DNA from: Diploptera punctata | Lineage: Eukaryota; Arthropoda; Insecta; Blattodea; Blaberidae | DNA length: 64,000 nucleotides | Direction: 5' to 3' | NCBI GenBank assembly: GCA_030220185.1 | Contig: JASPKZ010004561.1 | Span: 45,001-109,000, forward strand | Part shown: positions 1 through 10,935 of the stretch, piece after piece | How the letters are laid out: each line of letters starts with the position of its first letter | How positions within the stretch are numbered: the stretch's first letter is position 1 | The notes under the pieces: generated by a model | Told to the model about the DNA's origin: nothing | What the model saw: only the letters and a program-made list of their open reading frames with translations | Database searches by the model: none | Program-made: the position numbers and the translations under genes

Positions 1-107
1 CGTCCAGCGCAGAGAAGTAAAGAAATGCAGCAAATCAATAATGAAGCAATATTTCCTCTTCGTGGAGTTTATATGAAAATAAACTTATACGTCGTAAATG
101 AAAACAC

Positions 108-1025
108 TTGCTTACTTACTCACTGGCACTATCGAACCCGTAGGTTCATGGCTGCGCAGACATAAGCTCTCCATACATCCTTATCCTGAGCTAATGCTTT
201 CCAATCATTTCCTGTATAATCTACTTCCCTCAAATCATAGTTAATGTTATTCTCCCACCTCATTCTTGGTCTACCAACTGGGCGTTTTCCCTCTGGCTTT
301 CCTACAAGAAGCTTCCATGCAAGTCTTTCATTCCCCATACGTGCAACATGTCCTGCCCATCATAGTCTACGAGACTTAACTGTTCTTATTATATCTGGCT
401 TCCTATAAAGACCATGTAGTTCATTGTTTAGTGGTCTTCTCCATTCACCTGTTTGTTCATCTCTCTTTGGTCCAAAAATGTTCCTGAGTACTTTATTCTC
501 AAATACTTGTAATCTCCTTTCCTCCCTTAAAGTAAGAGTCCATGTTTCGCATCCATATAATATAACTGGTAGAATAATAGTTTTATATATTATCAGTTTA
601 ACGCTTTTTGAAAGGAGTTGGGACATCAAGAGTCTCTGCAATGCATAATAGCACGCATTTCCAGAATTGAGCCTATGTTTAATTTCTTTGTGCATCTCAT
701 TCCTATTTGTGATTATTGTTCCTAGGTATTTCAATTCAGCCACTTCCTCAAAATTTTCCTCATTTGACATTAGCTGTCCATTTCCATTATGTAATGTATT
801 TCTACGTGTGACCACATATTTAGTTTTATTGATATTTACTTCCAGTCCTAATTTCTTAGTGTGTGCGTGTTGTCCTTCAGTATCCCCTCGCTATCGCCCA
901 ATAGTACATCATCAGCATAAACTAACAGCTTATTAATACCATTGAGTTGTAAGCCTTGCTCATTCTCCTAAGATTTAATGGCATGCTCTAGTACAAAATT
1001 GGATAGTAGAGGAGATAGTAAACAC
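108..1025 (-). mobile_element. RTE-A LINE copy, 3' half with broken RT ORF
   Basis: Non-LTR retrotransposon fragment on the minus strand. Its 3' end is the short (AAGT)n tail at about 108-120, next to a conserved end reading GTGCCAGTGAGTAAGT. The C-terminal part of the reverse transcriptase is recognisable (FKYLGTIITNRNE, GCETWTL, RLRWAGHVAR, GRPRMRWEN). A CGA-to-TGA change near 360-362 stops the frame inside RRLRWAGH. A remnant of the catalytic YADD motif lies near 880-925, with a small deletion next to it. The copy is 5' truncated near 1025. It is a dead member of the most abundant family in the window. I assign it to an RTE-like clade from the motifs; the clade is not proven. Confidence 0.85.
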
Positions 1026-1084
1026 TAAAATAACAAAATTAATTTCTTAAAAACAAAATTTATCTCATAAATAAATATTCCGCC

Positions 1085-1283
1085 TCTAGCTTTGGCATCA
1101 TACAAGGCTACAAACCCGGTCCATGATAACGCAGGGCAGGCATATACTGTATGCCATAGCAATCATGGATATTTGTACATACAGGTTTTCGGGTAAGGAG
1201 AGTGTTTAGACGCTATTTAATGCGATCTGAAACTATTGGGTGTAGGAGTTCACCTGAAACAAAAATTAAAAATCGCTCTTACT
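1085..1283. repeat. Helitron-like fragment shared with 19395-19887
   Basis: The stretch around 1200-1283 (GTGTTTAGACGC..., then GTGTAGGAGTTCAC and AAAATCGCTCTTA) aligns with about 19500-19585. That copy ends downstream in a Helitron-like CTAG terminus. This one looks truncated. Confidence 0.45.
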
Positions 1284-1291
1284 TTCTTACT

Positions 1292-1568
1292 CACTGGCAC
1301 TATAGAACCCTTAGCTTCATGACAGTGCGGACATAAGCTCTCCACACTTTCCTATCTTGAGCTAATGCTTTCCAATTATTCCCTGTATAAACTACTTCTC
1401 TCAAATCATACTTAATGTTATTCTCTCGCATCATTCTTGATCTACCAACTGGGCGTTTTCCCTCTGGTTTTCCTACAAGAAGCCTCCATGCACGTATTTC
1501 ATTCCCCGTACGTGCCACATGTCCTGCCCATCGCAGTCTACGAGACTTAACTTTTCTTATTATATCTG
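1292..1568 (-). mobile_element. RTE-A LINE 3' end, short copy
   Basis: Minus-strand copy of the last ~90 codons of the RTE-A reverse transcriptase ORF (RKVKSRRLRWAGHVAR ... GRSRMMRENNIKYD), ending at the same GTGCCAGTGAGTAAG 3' end and an (AAGT)-type tail. It is 5' truncated at the PDIIRKVKS codons. It stays open to the normal stop but diverges in many residues from the copies at 18178 and 21405. Confidence 0.85.
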
Positions 1569-1570
1569 GC

Positions 1571-1869
1571 TGGCTCAACTGCACTTCTACTAGCGCTTGA
1601 TTTTTCAGTTATATTGTTGTAAACTATAGCTCTTCTTCTGTATTTATAAACAATATTTATTTTAAACTTTTTCAAATAATTTTATAACACTATTAGAAAA
1701 TGTTGAAGCATTTATTTAAATATGGAAATCACAATATTATGTTACTGTTAGACAATATTGTGATGCTGTTATTTTCTCCACAGAGTATATTGCTTAATCT
1801 ATGATTTTTCTATCGCTGTTTTGGGTTATCGCTGGTTGGATCAGCGTTAGGGAGTGATAAGTAAGTTAC
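1571..1869. other. No recognised feature
   Basis: AT-rich sequence between an RTE-A copy and the minisatellite. I see no gene, RNA or repeat boundary in it. Confidence 0.5.
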
Positions 1870-2735
1870 TGCAGTTTTCAAAATTTCTAAAATTTTGTCA
1901 TTTTTGTGAAAAAATCCAAGAATATAGCCTTGAAAAAAAACTCGATTTTCAAATGATCGACTTAGACCTGATTTTTTGCATTATTAATCGCGGACACACC
2001 TTCTAGATTGTATTTATGCAGTTTTAAAAAATTCTAAAATTTTGCCATTTTTGGGAAAAAAAATCAAGCCTTGGAAAAAAATAACTCGATTTTCAAATTT
2101 TCGACTTAGACCTGATTTCTTCAATTATAAATCCCGGACACACTCTCTAGATTGTATTTATGCAGTTTTCAAAATTTCTAATTTTTTTTCATTTTTGGGA
2201 AAAAATCCAAGACTGAAAAAAAAACTCGATTTTCAAATTTTCGACTTAGGCCGGATTTTTTGCATTATTAATCCCGGACACACCCTCTAGACTGTATTTA
2301 TGCAGTTTTCAAAATTACTATTTTTTTTTCATTTTTGGGAAAAATAACTCGATTTTCAATTTTTCGACATAGCCGGAATTTTTTGTATTATAAATCCCGG
2401 ACACGCCCTCTAGATTATATTTATGCAGTTTTCAAAATTTCTAAAATTTCGTCATTTTTGGGAAAAAATCCAAAACTGCATTTTTCAAAATTTCTAGAAT
2501 TTCGTCATTTTTTGAAAAAAAAAATCCAAAACTACAGTCTTGGAAAACCTCGATTTTCAAATTTTCGACTCAGACCGGATTTTTAGCATTATAAATCTCG
2601 GACACACCCTCTACATTATATTTATGCACTTTTCAAAATTTCTAAAATTATGTGTTTTTGGGAAAAAATCCAAGAATATAGTGTTGGAAAAAATTGCTCG
2701 ATTTTTAAAATTTTCGACAAACTTTAGTACCAAAA
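1870..2735. repeat. Minisatellite, roughly 120-150-bp units
   Basis: Six to seven imperfect tandem units. Each contains the blocks TGCAGTTTTCAAAATTTCTA, CATTTTTGGGAAAAAATCCA, CTCGATTTTCAAATTTTCGA and CCCGGACACACCCTCTAGA in the same order. Units vary by internal deletions, for example the short unit near 2450-2530. Open frames across the array (such as 2042-2290) only reflect the repeat and are not genes. Confidence 0.85.
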
Positions 2736-2870
2736 CACTAAATACGCCAAAAATCATGTGGATTATTATGGTGGACAGATGCTATCCGGGGGATATTTTG
2801 GGCCTAAAAGTTTCTTGGCATTTGTCTTACAAGTGAGGAAAAAGTCCAAAATAAACTGACACAAGAAACT
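2736..2870 (+). repeat. Repeat shared with 31963-32110, SINE-D-like body
   Basis: ATCATGTGGATTATTATGG, CCGGGGGATATTTTGG and the CAAAATAAACTGA block recur at 31980-32095. The order (Ctt..CATTTGTCTTACAAGTGAGGAAA) also resembles the body of SINE-D on its minus strand, so this is probably a diverged SINE relative. Confidence 0.5.
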
Positions 2871-4371
2871 TGTAGGGGGTGGCCCCGGATTGAATATGTG
2901 TATGTTCAAAAGTTTTAACATGCTCTACCGACAGTTCATGTCCGGGTGGCGTAGAAAACCTAAAAGTATTACCTAAAAAGGGGGAGGTTAACCCTTAATT
3001 GGCGAAATTAAATGTCTCATGCCAGCTTATTTAAACGCGTCGGACTGGAGTGAAAACAAATCATGCCTAAACATAATTTATTTTGTGTATATTGTTGTAT
3101 ATTTTTTTACAAATTTAAATATTTTTACCGATTCATTCTTTCACTATTTATTAAAAATATTAAACAAAGAGGAAACCACTGCATCTTATATAATACAGTG
3201 CCAAATTAAGGATAAGAATTAAAGCAGAAGTGTGATATTTATTTGCACAGACAAATTATTTTGAACAATTTGTTCGTTGAGTTGTATACGAATAGCAAAC
3301 TAAACGGTTTCCATGTCTATTGTCAATCATTAGCCATTTTCAAGACGGCTCCTTGTATATTATATGTTATGGTGTTTATGGGAGGCGAGGTCTTTATTGT
3401 AGTTTTCTAAACACGAAACTAATCCAGTTTTAAACTATGAGCCTTAGAAAATGTCGGATATATAGCAAAAAGAATTTTACTTGCAATAGAAAGAGTATAA
3501 ATTAATTAAATCGATGAAATTTGACAACTGATAATGATATATTTATTGTCCGACAACGTGGGTACCGTGGTTGGGTTAATTGAAAAAAATAATCCAGCAA
3601 ATCCTAAAGATAAAATACTCGTTAGGTTTCTTTAACGCTAGGGGCGCTGATGTAAATTATCTCAGAGTAGATTATAGTACATTCCTCCTACATAACAAGA
3701 TTCTTTTCTATTCGCCTAAGATTCCTTCGATATGAAGCGACAAAAGTGACAATGTTTTGTCTTATTTCGCGTAAATCGTAAAATTCTTAATAAATTACCT
3801 CTAAATCCATTATAGATAAATAAATAATTTTCTTGCTACCTACATTACTATAGACCTGTTTCAAATTGCACTACAAATAGAATTCGTTTCTTTGTTTGAA
3901 ATATAATAATGCGAAAGATCACTCGGTCTTCTCAATAAAATAATCTACGCGGTTCAACAATAGCATCACGGTTACGTGGTTACGCCACGAATAATATTTC
4001 AAAATTTGTTTTGATATAAGAATGATTACAATTTCGCGTTATTTTATTTCAGGAAAACCGGGATTACCATAAAACGAACAAAACATTTTGTTTCACAGCC
4101 AATTGGGTTATGAATTAAACACAGTATGTATACAATTCACTAAAATACAAGGTAAGCCAGTTGGATTTAAAAAATAAATCAAAGTTAGTGTGTAGAATTA
4201 GAACAGGCGTTTCCAAACATTTTTTAGGAAAAGGCCACTGTCGTTATGGTGAATTTGTTTGCAGGCCACATGATTCGACTTTCTTTACCGTATTAAATAG
4301 GATCTAAGATAAATAAATTAATTTATATATGAAATCACTAATATATTGATATGTTACCTTTATTCAAATAC
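2871..4371. other. No recognised feature
   Basis: AT-rich sequence. I find no convincing coding exon, tRNA or repeat family in it. Short open frames here lack splice sites or similarity to anything I know. Confidence 0.45.
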
Positions 4372-4440
4372 TAGCTAATACCTGACGTGTGCTGCTACGC
4401 CTAAATAAATTAAATGTGTTTTTATGTTTAGTTAAACAAT

Positions 4441-4474
<34 letters not shown>

Positions 4475-4527
4475 CCTCAACTCGTGTCCAACTCAGGGTC
4501 GGGTCGAGGAATGAGATGAGATGAAGC

Positions 4528-4566
<39 letters not shown>

Positions 4567-4640
4567 TCAAGTAAAATGTGAATATTAATATTATTTATGT
4601 TATTACTGTTATACTATATATATATATATATATATATAAT
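4372..4640. repeat. Helitron-like 3' terminus (minus) and three (TA)n microsatellites
   Basis: The reverse complement of 4372-4405 reads ...GTCAGGTATTAGCTAGT, the same terminus (GGGTATTAGCTAGT) as the element ending near 46333. It fits a Helitron CTRR-T end on the minus strand. (TA)n runs follow at about 4441-4470, 4531-4563 and 4611-4638. Confidence 0.5.
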
Positions 4641-4954
4641 GGAAATGGACATTCTTACAGACTTAATAATAATAAAGAAAAATCTATATTAAATAATATC
4701 ATTGTTTCACAAGAAAATAATTATCACATGATTTAATTAAATTTGTAGATATCCAATTACTTAGGAATCGGACTTGAAGCACTAAAAATTGTAATTTTAT
4801 GTACCTAAAATAACGAAAAAAAATTAATAAATTAGGGCACATTCTGTATAACTAGGTATTTCGGACATTGTAACCATGTTACAAACCTATTCATTTCACT
4901 GGAATTAACAAATTGTGCTTGGATATAAACAAAACATCACACAAAAGAGTACAT

Positions 4955-5368
4955 TTAACCCATTCGCCTCAGAAGACGAGGTACACTCGCCGGCTGTTAG
5001 ATGATTAAAAAAAACCTGATATAAATCATATACATAATATTTTATCCAAAACAAAAGGAATAATAGTTCACGATCATCGAGAAAAAAATCTTTATCAATG
5101 ACCTTCAACTCAGAAGACGAGTTACACTCGCTTAACTCTGAATGTTAAATATTTCGCAATATTTTGTATATTCCTTGGCAGGGCAATCTTTTGTTAACAT
5201 TTATGAATAGTACAGGAATGTGTTTTGGCCTTCACAGTTATTGCGAGCTCATGTACCGTTATATTTTGTTTGTTTTGAATGTCTGCTAAGACAATATAAT
5301 TTACTGTGATTTAATTTCGGTTTCTGGGGTAATGCATCGACAATTTAAACCTGAAGCCAATGGGTTAA
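4955..5368. mobile_element. piggyBac-type MITE, copy 1
   Basis: Flanked by TTAA at 4955-4958 and 5365-5368. The ends begin with CCC and are inverted (CCCATTCGCCTCAG at the left; its complement, as CTGAAGCCAATGGG, at the right). TTAA target duplication plus CCC termini is the piggyBac signature. It is 414 bp including both TTAA sites, has no transposase frame, and is therefore non-autonomous. A second copy is at 6117-6498. Confidence 0.75.
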
Positions 5369-5506
5369 GAAATGTCTAAACAAATCTGCAAAAATTGAAA
5401 AAAAGTTAAACATACTTTCAAGTTATTGATCCAGCTATTGTTTTTTCTCTTTCATATTATCATCTGCAAACTACATCACTGTCTATCCATCTAGATAGAC
5501 AATGAC

Positions 5507-5606
5507 TGAATATCCAATACGTCTTCCTCCGAGGAATGATTTTGGAAATAAAACAGGATGAAAATCCTACAAATTATGATTAAGAAGAAGAAGAAGAAGA
5601 AGAAGG
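5507..5606 (+). repeat. Repeat with (AAG)n tail shared with 15728-15820 and 15955-16050
   Basis: The block CGTCTTCCTCCGAGGA followed by GATTTTGGAAATAAA, CAGGATGAAAATCCTA and an (AAG)n tail occurs three times in the window. It looks like the 3' end of a retroelement, because the 15.6-kb copy is preceded by a LINE-type C-terminal reading frame. Confidence 0.6.
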
Positions 5607-5955
5607 GAATAAACTACATCAACAGTTTCATATTCTCCATAGTTAATTACTTTAGTCAGTTGTTTGTAATTTACTTCCTTCAGATGTTATTAACCCATTC
5701 CAGTCTTGGCCATCCTAATGATTGATTTCCACTTTGTTTTCCCTACGATGAGTTTCTCTCGTTCATTTTTAAAACGTCCCTAATGTCCTACCCATCGGAG
5801 TCTGTGAAACTTAACTCCTTATATTATGTTTGGTTTTTTTTCATTCACCTGTCTATATGTCTCTGTTTGGTCAATAGATCTTCATATGCACTTTATTCTG
5901 AAATACCCACAGTTTCTTATGTATTAAAGAAACATATCTGTTTCACACTTTTTTT

Positions 5956-6590
5956 TTCTTTTTTGTCTAATGCCACCAGGTTGTCTTTTATGACATCTCT
6001 GGCTTTCTACCCTGGCACTGGCGGAATTGTAATCCATTTCTTAGATTTGGGCACCTGGAAGGTGGAGTTACGTTACCTAAATTCCAGACCATGGGCAAAC
6101 TTAGGAATAATTTTCTTTAACCCATTCGCTTCAGGTTTAAATATTCAATGTATTTCCCCTGAAATGGAATTTAAGTCGCCATAAATTATATTGTCTAATT
6201 TCAGACATTCAAAACAAACAAAAGATAACGGTACTTCATATCACAATAAGGAAGAAGACAAAAAAACATCTACTATTCATAAATGTTAATGAAAGGTTAA
6301 GCAACGGGAAGCTACCACACCTACAATTCCCTAGTAGAGCTGCAAGCATAGCATGAAAATGCTATGATTTCAGTGAAGGACCTGTCTTCGGGCAGAATTA
6401 CTATGGATGGATCCTGCTAATGGCTGTACAAAATATTGCAAAATGCATAACAGCAGAGTTAAGCGAGTGTAGGTCGTCTTCTGAGGCGAATGGGTTAAGG
6501 AAAAATTCCTATATTTTGGCGGAAATCGTACCCGGGACCTCATGAAGAGTAGTCAGGAACGCTGACCACTAAGCCCATGAGGCTCGTCTT
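5956..6590 (-). mobile_element. SINE-G, tRNA-derived, interrupted by a MITE
   Basis: On the minus strand, 6590-6530 reads like a tRNA head: an A-box-like TTAGTGGTCAGCG and a B-box-like GGTACGATTTCC. The body contains ATGGTCTGGAATTTAGGT and ends in an A-rich tail at about 5945-5960. The same body is at 8246-8520. The MITE at 6117-6498 interrupts it exactly at a TTAA that is intact in the 8.4-kb copy. Confidence 0.6.
6117..6498. mobile_element. piggyBac-type MITE, copy 2, nested in SINE-G
   Basis: TTAA at 6117-6120 and 6495-6498, with termini CCCATTCGCTTCAG and CTGAGGCGAATGGG. The flanks join to the uninterrupted sequence at 8440-8460 (GGAATAATTCCCTTTAAAG), which proves the target. No ORF; non-autonomous. 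Confidence 0.8.
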
Positions 6591-6840
6591 TTACATATTA
6601 TTAATTTAACATTTCTGAGAGAATTTGAGACAAGAGTCTCCATCATGAATAATATAGCCTATATCATGCCTTTCCAGAGTTGATGCTGTCAATAATTTAT
6701 TTCTGTTTGTTACTGTTGCAAGTTCATCAAAATGTCCATAATTTGCTGTTGATATTTTGCATATATAGGAAGCAGAAATTATACAATTACCACCTACCTG
6801 TGAAAATGTACTATTTAATTATAAACTTTTATATTTCTAG

Positions 6841-6894
6841 GAAACTACATTTGAAAATAATCTTGACGCAATGAAGAAAAGCAAGGCGAAGTTG
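6841..6894 (+). other. Weak exon candidate
   Basis: Preceded by ATTTCTAG and followed by GTGAGA. Open for 18 codons in phase 0 (ETTFENNLDAMKKSKAKL), a hydrophilic composition unlike the surrounding AT-rich DNA. No partner exon joins it in phase: the next candidate (7158-7199) is open only in another phase. Splice signals this short occur often by chance. Confidence 0.15.
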
Positions 6895-7412
6895 GTGAGA
6901 GAAAAACAATAGTAATGGAAGTCATTAAAATAATCCCAGCACTATAAGTATAAAAAATAATTACATGAGGAGGTAAAACTTTAAAGCAATTGTCTGGTAA
7001 GAATATTGTAGCCTGGATGCATGGAACAAAATGGATGATTTCATTACACAATGTATAAGTTGATTGTTTGAATTTTAAGATGAAAACCGGTTACTCCACA
7101 TCAATTCAAATATTGAAATAATTTAATATGCATATTTTTTTTTTTTTACTTGCAGAACCATTGCTGAAGAAAACTGAAGTTCAAACAAAATCACATACAG
7201 GTGGTTTATATATTTAACTGAAAATTTCTTTAAGACAAAGAAAAATATTACATGGGATTTAATTCTGTATGCAGCTACTATTTTCCACTAGTTTTCTGTC
7301 ACTTGAAGTTGAAGAGTCCAGGGGAAAAACCTGATAAGTCACAATTCTTATTTTTTCAGGAAACAAAATTTAAAGTTTTGAGACTCATATCATTTAATTT
7401 GTTATTTTTGTT

Positions 7413-7740
7413 TAGAATGACTATTTAACTCATGCCCCAAATGGGAGTCAATGTAGTATGATCTGGTTGCAGTGATAAACAAAAGAAGCAGATGGAGCAT
7501 AACAATCGTTTCTCATTTGTTTTCAAACATCGCCGTTTACATTAAATATATAAATATTTTAAAATAACTATATTTAAATAATGATTTTTGAGTAAACAGC
7601 TTAATTTTATTCGTTAAATAGTCCTAACAAATGCCACTCTTGATTTCCAAATTCTCTAGATAAATTCACTCCTCACTTCATGAGTCGTGAATTTATCGAT
7701 AATTTGGAAATCACTCGTGGCATTACTTATGATAATGTAT
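7413..7740 (+). mobile_element. MITE-B, internally deleted copy
   Basis: Starts with GACTATTTAACTCATGCCCC and ends with the conserved terminal hairpin (GATTTCCAAATTCTCTAGAT... ATCGATAATTTGGAAATC) and GGCATTACTTATGATAAT. The middle ~400 bp present in the copies at 56963 and 61395 is missing here. Confidence 0.8.
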
Positions 7741-7976
7741 ATACCAGAGATACATTAGTACTGAAATGCTATACATCTGATTAAGGTGTATAACAATATG
7801 CTGCATTTTTCTTTTGTCATGAATGCAATTTGTACAGAGGAAAAATATGACAAGTCCATAACATATTTCAACTTGTTACTAGGTTTCAAACACTTGTCAC
7901 TTATTTAAATTCTCATTACAGTTGGTTCAGGTTTATATGGATCACACTGTACATGTTATATGACATTATAACACAA

Positions 7977-8245
7977 CTCACTGGCACTATCGAACTCTTG
8001 GGTTCATGGCCGCGTGGACATAAGCCCTCCAAAAATACCTCTCCCGAACTTATGTTCCCAATCATCCCCTGTATAATTTACTGCCCTCAAATCATGATTA
8101 AAGTTATTCTCTCACCTCTTTCTCTGCCTAAATCCCTCTTTTCGTACAAGGAGTTTCTAAAGCCCACTTTCATTCCCCCATTCATGTCATATATCCTGCC
8201 CATAGCAATCTACGAGATTTAACAATTATTATATCTGGTTTCCCC
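7977..8245 (-). pseudogene. Degenerate RTE-A LINE 3' end
   Basis: Minus-strand relic starting at CTCACTGGCACTATCGAAC with the usual GGTTCATGGCCGCG block, then about 80 degraded codons. It is followed directly by a SINE-G fragment. Confidence 0.75.
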
Positions 8246-8520
8246 ATTTTTTTGTCTAATGTCACCAGGTTTTTTTTAGGACACACCTGGCTTTACTTCC
8301 TGACATTGGCAGAATTGTATTCCCTTTCTTATGTTGGGGCACCTGGAAGACGACGATATGACGGGTGTTAAATGATAACGAAGTGCCAAGAGAGTTCTTA
8401 ACCTAAATTCCAGACCATGGGCTTCCACAGGAATAATTCCCTTTAAAGAAAAAATAAATTCCCCGGACTTGTTTGAATATTCCCCTGTTTTGCATGGACT
8501 TGTCAGATTGTAGCTCATTT
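8246..8520 (-). mobile_element. SINE-G fragment, uninterrupted body
   Basis: Matches the body at 5956-6116 and carries the empty TTAA site (about 8451-8454) that the MITE occupies in the other copy. The tRNA-like head is not recognisable here. Confidence 0.55.
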
Positions 8521-9267
8521 CTGTAAAACATCTAATACTACACTGGCTGAGCTATTAAATTATTAAAAAATCAGAAAATCTGTAATTTTGGACTTATCAG
8601 GATTTTCCCCTGGACTCGTGAATTGTTTACTCTTTGGGAGAAATTATACCAAACAATGTAGTAAACACCTTCATTCTCGTTTTGTCATACTGTGATACTT
8701 AAAAATGAGAAGTTTTCTAGAAATGTAATATAGATATGTAAATAAAAAATCATCATTCCACATAAGCAGACAATATTTGGCGTAAAATTGGATGAAGTTG
8801 TAGTTAAGGTATATGCCAATTCTTGGCTCACAAAAGTTCCACATTTTTACCCCAATAGATTTTTGTGGATCATGGCTGAATCCTATATTCGTTTGTTTTG
8901 TTGTGTGTTGTGCTGACATGATGCCTTTCTTGTTTTTCAGGTCATTTAAGTAGGATTAGGTCAAGTAATCAAGAATGGACGTTCTTGTGCTACCAGTGAA
9001 ATTCCCCGCTGATCGAACAGTACCCTAATGTGGTAAGTAGACCAGTGTCATTGGTAGTATCACCGTTGCAACCCTGTACAGGGAGGGCATATTTAAATTT
9101 CCCTGGTAGTTATACGGTATCGACATCCAACTGCCTAGGGGTATAACTAGGCCACCCTCATTATTAGGATTATTATTATCATCATCGTCATTTCTATTAA
9201 CGACTTTCTCTTCATTGTAGTAAATATCCTTCAGTACAAATGTATTTTGCTTCGCCACAGTTTTATA
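8521..9267. other. No recognised feature
   Basis: Holds a slightly GC-richer block at about 9030-9160 that may be the edge of an unrecognised repeat. No gene or RNA seen. Confidence 0.4.
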
Positions 9268-9760
9268 TTCTCAGCATCTTCTTCTTAGAGGTCTCTACTC
9301 AACATGTTTCTTCTCATCTCATCCATCCACTGTTCCTTCCTGCCTTCAGCCAGCATCTTCTTCTTTGAGGTCTCTACTCAACATGTTTCTTCTAGCTTCA
9401 TCCATCATCTGTTCCCTGAGTTTCCCCCTCCACCTTCTGCCTGCAGCCAGCATCTTCTTCTTTGAGGTCTCTACTCAACATGTTTCTTCTAGCTTTATCC
9501 ATCATCTGTTCCCTGAGTTTCCCCCTCCACCTTCTGCCTGCAGCCAGCATCTTCTTCTTTGAGGTCTCTACTCAACATGTTTCTTCTAGCTTTATCCATC
9601 ATGTGTTCCCTGAGTTTCCCCCTCGGCATTCTGCCTTCAGCCAGCATCTTCTTCTTTGAGGTCCTTACTCAACATGTTTCTTCTGATTTCATCCATCATG
9701 TGTTCCCTGAGTTTCTCCCTCCGCCTCCTGCCTTCAACAATTCCAACCTAGCATCATCCT
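9268..9760. repeat. 97-bp tandem repeat inside LINE-B
   Basis: About five copies, each starting CAGCATCTTCTTCTTTGAGG and containing CTCAACATGTTTCTTCT. The period is 97 bp (starts near 9350, 9447, 9544, 9641). Because 97 is not a multiple of three, the coding frame shifts in each unit, so the expansion happened after the LINE was dead or killed it. Confidence 0.85.
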
Positions 9761-10850
9761 TGGGACTCTTATCCTCCATCCTCTTCAGATGTCGGTACCA
9801 TTTCAATCTTCATTCTATAATATTATGTTTAACATTCAATATTTCTTTAATTTTCTGGTTTCAAATTTTCTCCTTTCTTGACTTTCTTTCATGCCCTTCA
9901 CAAAAAATCCATCTTTTTGTTTCCAATGTCTTTTTTTGCTTGCTGTCTAAGTAAAGTCTAGGTCTCTGCCACCATATAACATAGCACTTTGTACTATTGA
10001 TTGGTTTTATTTCTAATATTTTTTATCCATATCACTCAATTTCACATTCCAAATTCTCTTCTTCTTTCACTAATTATTTTCTTAATTTCAATATAACTTT
10101 CCCCACCTGATTCTAAAATTGATCCTAAATATATAAATTTTTTCAACTTTTTTAATGTCCACATTTCACATTGTAATTTATCTTCATTCCCTAGTTCTTT
10201 TGTGAGATATTCATTCTAGATAGCTTACTTCCCATTTTAATTTGGTATCTATTTCCTGATTTTAACATTTTTATTTATTTTTTTTCATCTATTAATTCTT
10301 CTTTTAGTTCTAGCCATAATCATTTCCTCGGGACATTATCGTATGCCTTTTCCAAATCTATGAACATTCTTAACTTTTCCTTACATTTTTCCAATAAAAA
10401 TATTAGTGTAAAAATGTGATCTATACTGGATCTTCCAGCAGTAAGTCCACATTGTTTCTTGTATAAATTCTTCTACATGTTGTTTCACAATTTCAGAAAC
10501 ACTTTCATTATAGGGTTCATTACACAAATTCCTCGATAGAGCATCATTTTCAGTCTCCTTTTCTAAATATGGAAGTGATGTATCCCATTCTGTCTGTTTT
10601 GGTATTTCTTATCCATATAAATTTTTTTTATATAATTTTGTTAACACTTTTACTAATTTTGGTCCTTCATATTTTAACATTTCCAAATGCATTCCTCCTG
10701 GTCCAGTTGCCTTGTTGTTTTTTTCCCAATGCTATGAAGTATTGTACATTCTCTACTGTTAATTCCCAATCTATTTCTGTATTTTGAAAAACTTCATCAT
10801 CTTCTTGAAATTATGTTCGATTATTATTATTCCATAGCCATTAAATGCAG
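9268..10850 (-). pseudogene. LINE-B, RTE-like reverse transcriptase relic
   Basis: On the minus strand near 10325-10375 a reverse-transcriptase motif reads MFIDLEKAYDNVPRK (motif A region, with the catalytic Asp in FIDLEKAYD). Further 3' (leftward) lie degraded thumb and C-terminal regions, and finally the basic segment KLREQMMD..RRNMLSRDLKEEDAG, which is tandemly repeated. Many stops and frameshifts interrupt the frame. The + strand open frames at 9365-9954 are antisense shadows of the repeat. Confidence 0.7.
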
Positions 10851-10879
10851 TTTTATTATAATACGTAATGATATTTCAG

Positions 10880-10935
10880 GTTGAAATTATTCTGGGGCAT
10901 ATGGTGAATGTCCTGAGGTTCCATCAAAGATGCAG
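10880..10935 (+). other. Weak exon candidate
   Basis: ATATTTCAG precedes and GTAATA follows 56 bp, open in the first frame (VEIILGHMVNVLRFHQRC). No partner exon is identified. The acceptor and first bases resemble those at 13082-13100. Confidence 0.15.

Larger units (their letters stand above)
5690..6730 (-). pseudogene. Degenerate RTE-A LINE split by a SINE
   Basis: 5690-5955 and about 6600-6730 are consecutive parts of the RTE-A 3' ORF on the minus strand, heavily mutated (for example CCTACCCATCGGAGTCTG, AGACAAGAGTCTC). They are interrupted by SINE-G at about 5956-6590, which in turn holds a piggyBac MITE. Insertion order: RTE-A, then SINE-G, then MITE. Confidence 0.65.

Noticed and set aside
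424..648. Recurring ~74-codon + strand frame (also 18499, 21724, 50548)
   Set aside because: It is antisense to the RTE-A reverse-transcriptase ORF and repeats only because the LINE repeats; codon constraint lies on the other strand.
2042..2836. Consecutive + strand frames with repeated SIIN/RTRPLD words
   Set aside because: Shadow of the minisatellite; no splice sites, no stable unit frame.
9365..9954. Repetitive hydrophobic protein with LLNMFLLASSI units
   Set aside because: Antisense reading of the LINE-B 97-bp repeat.
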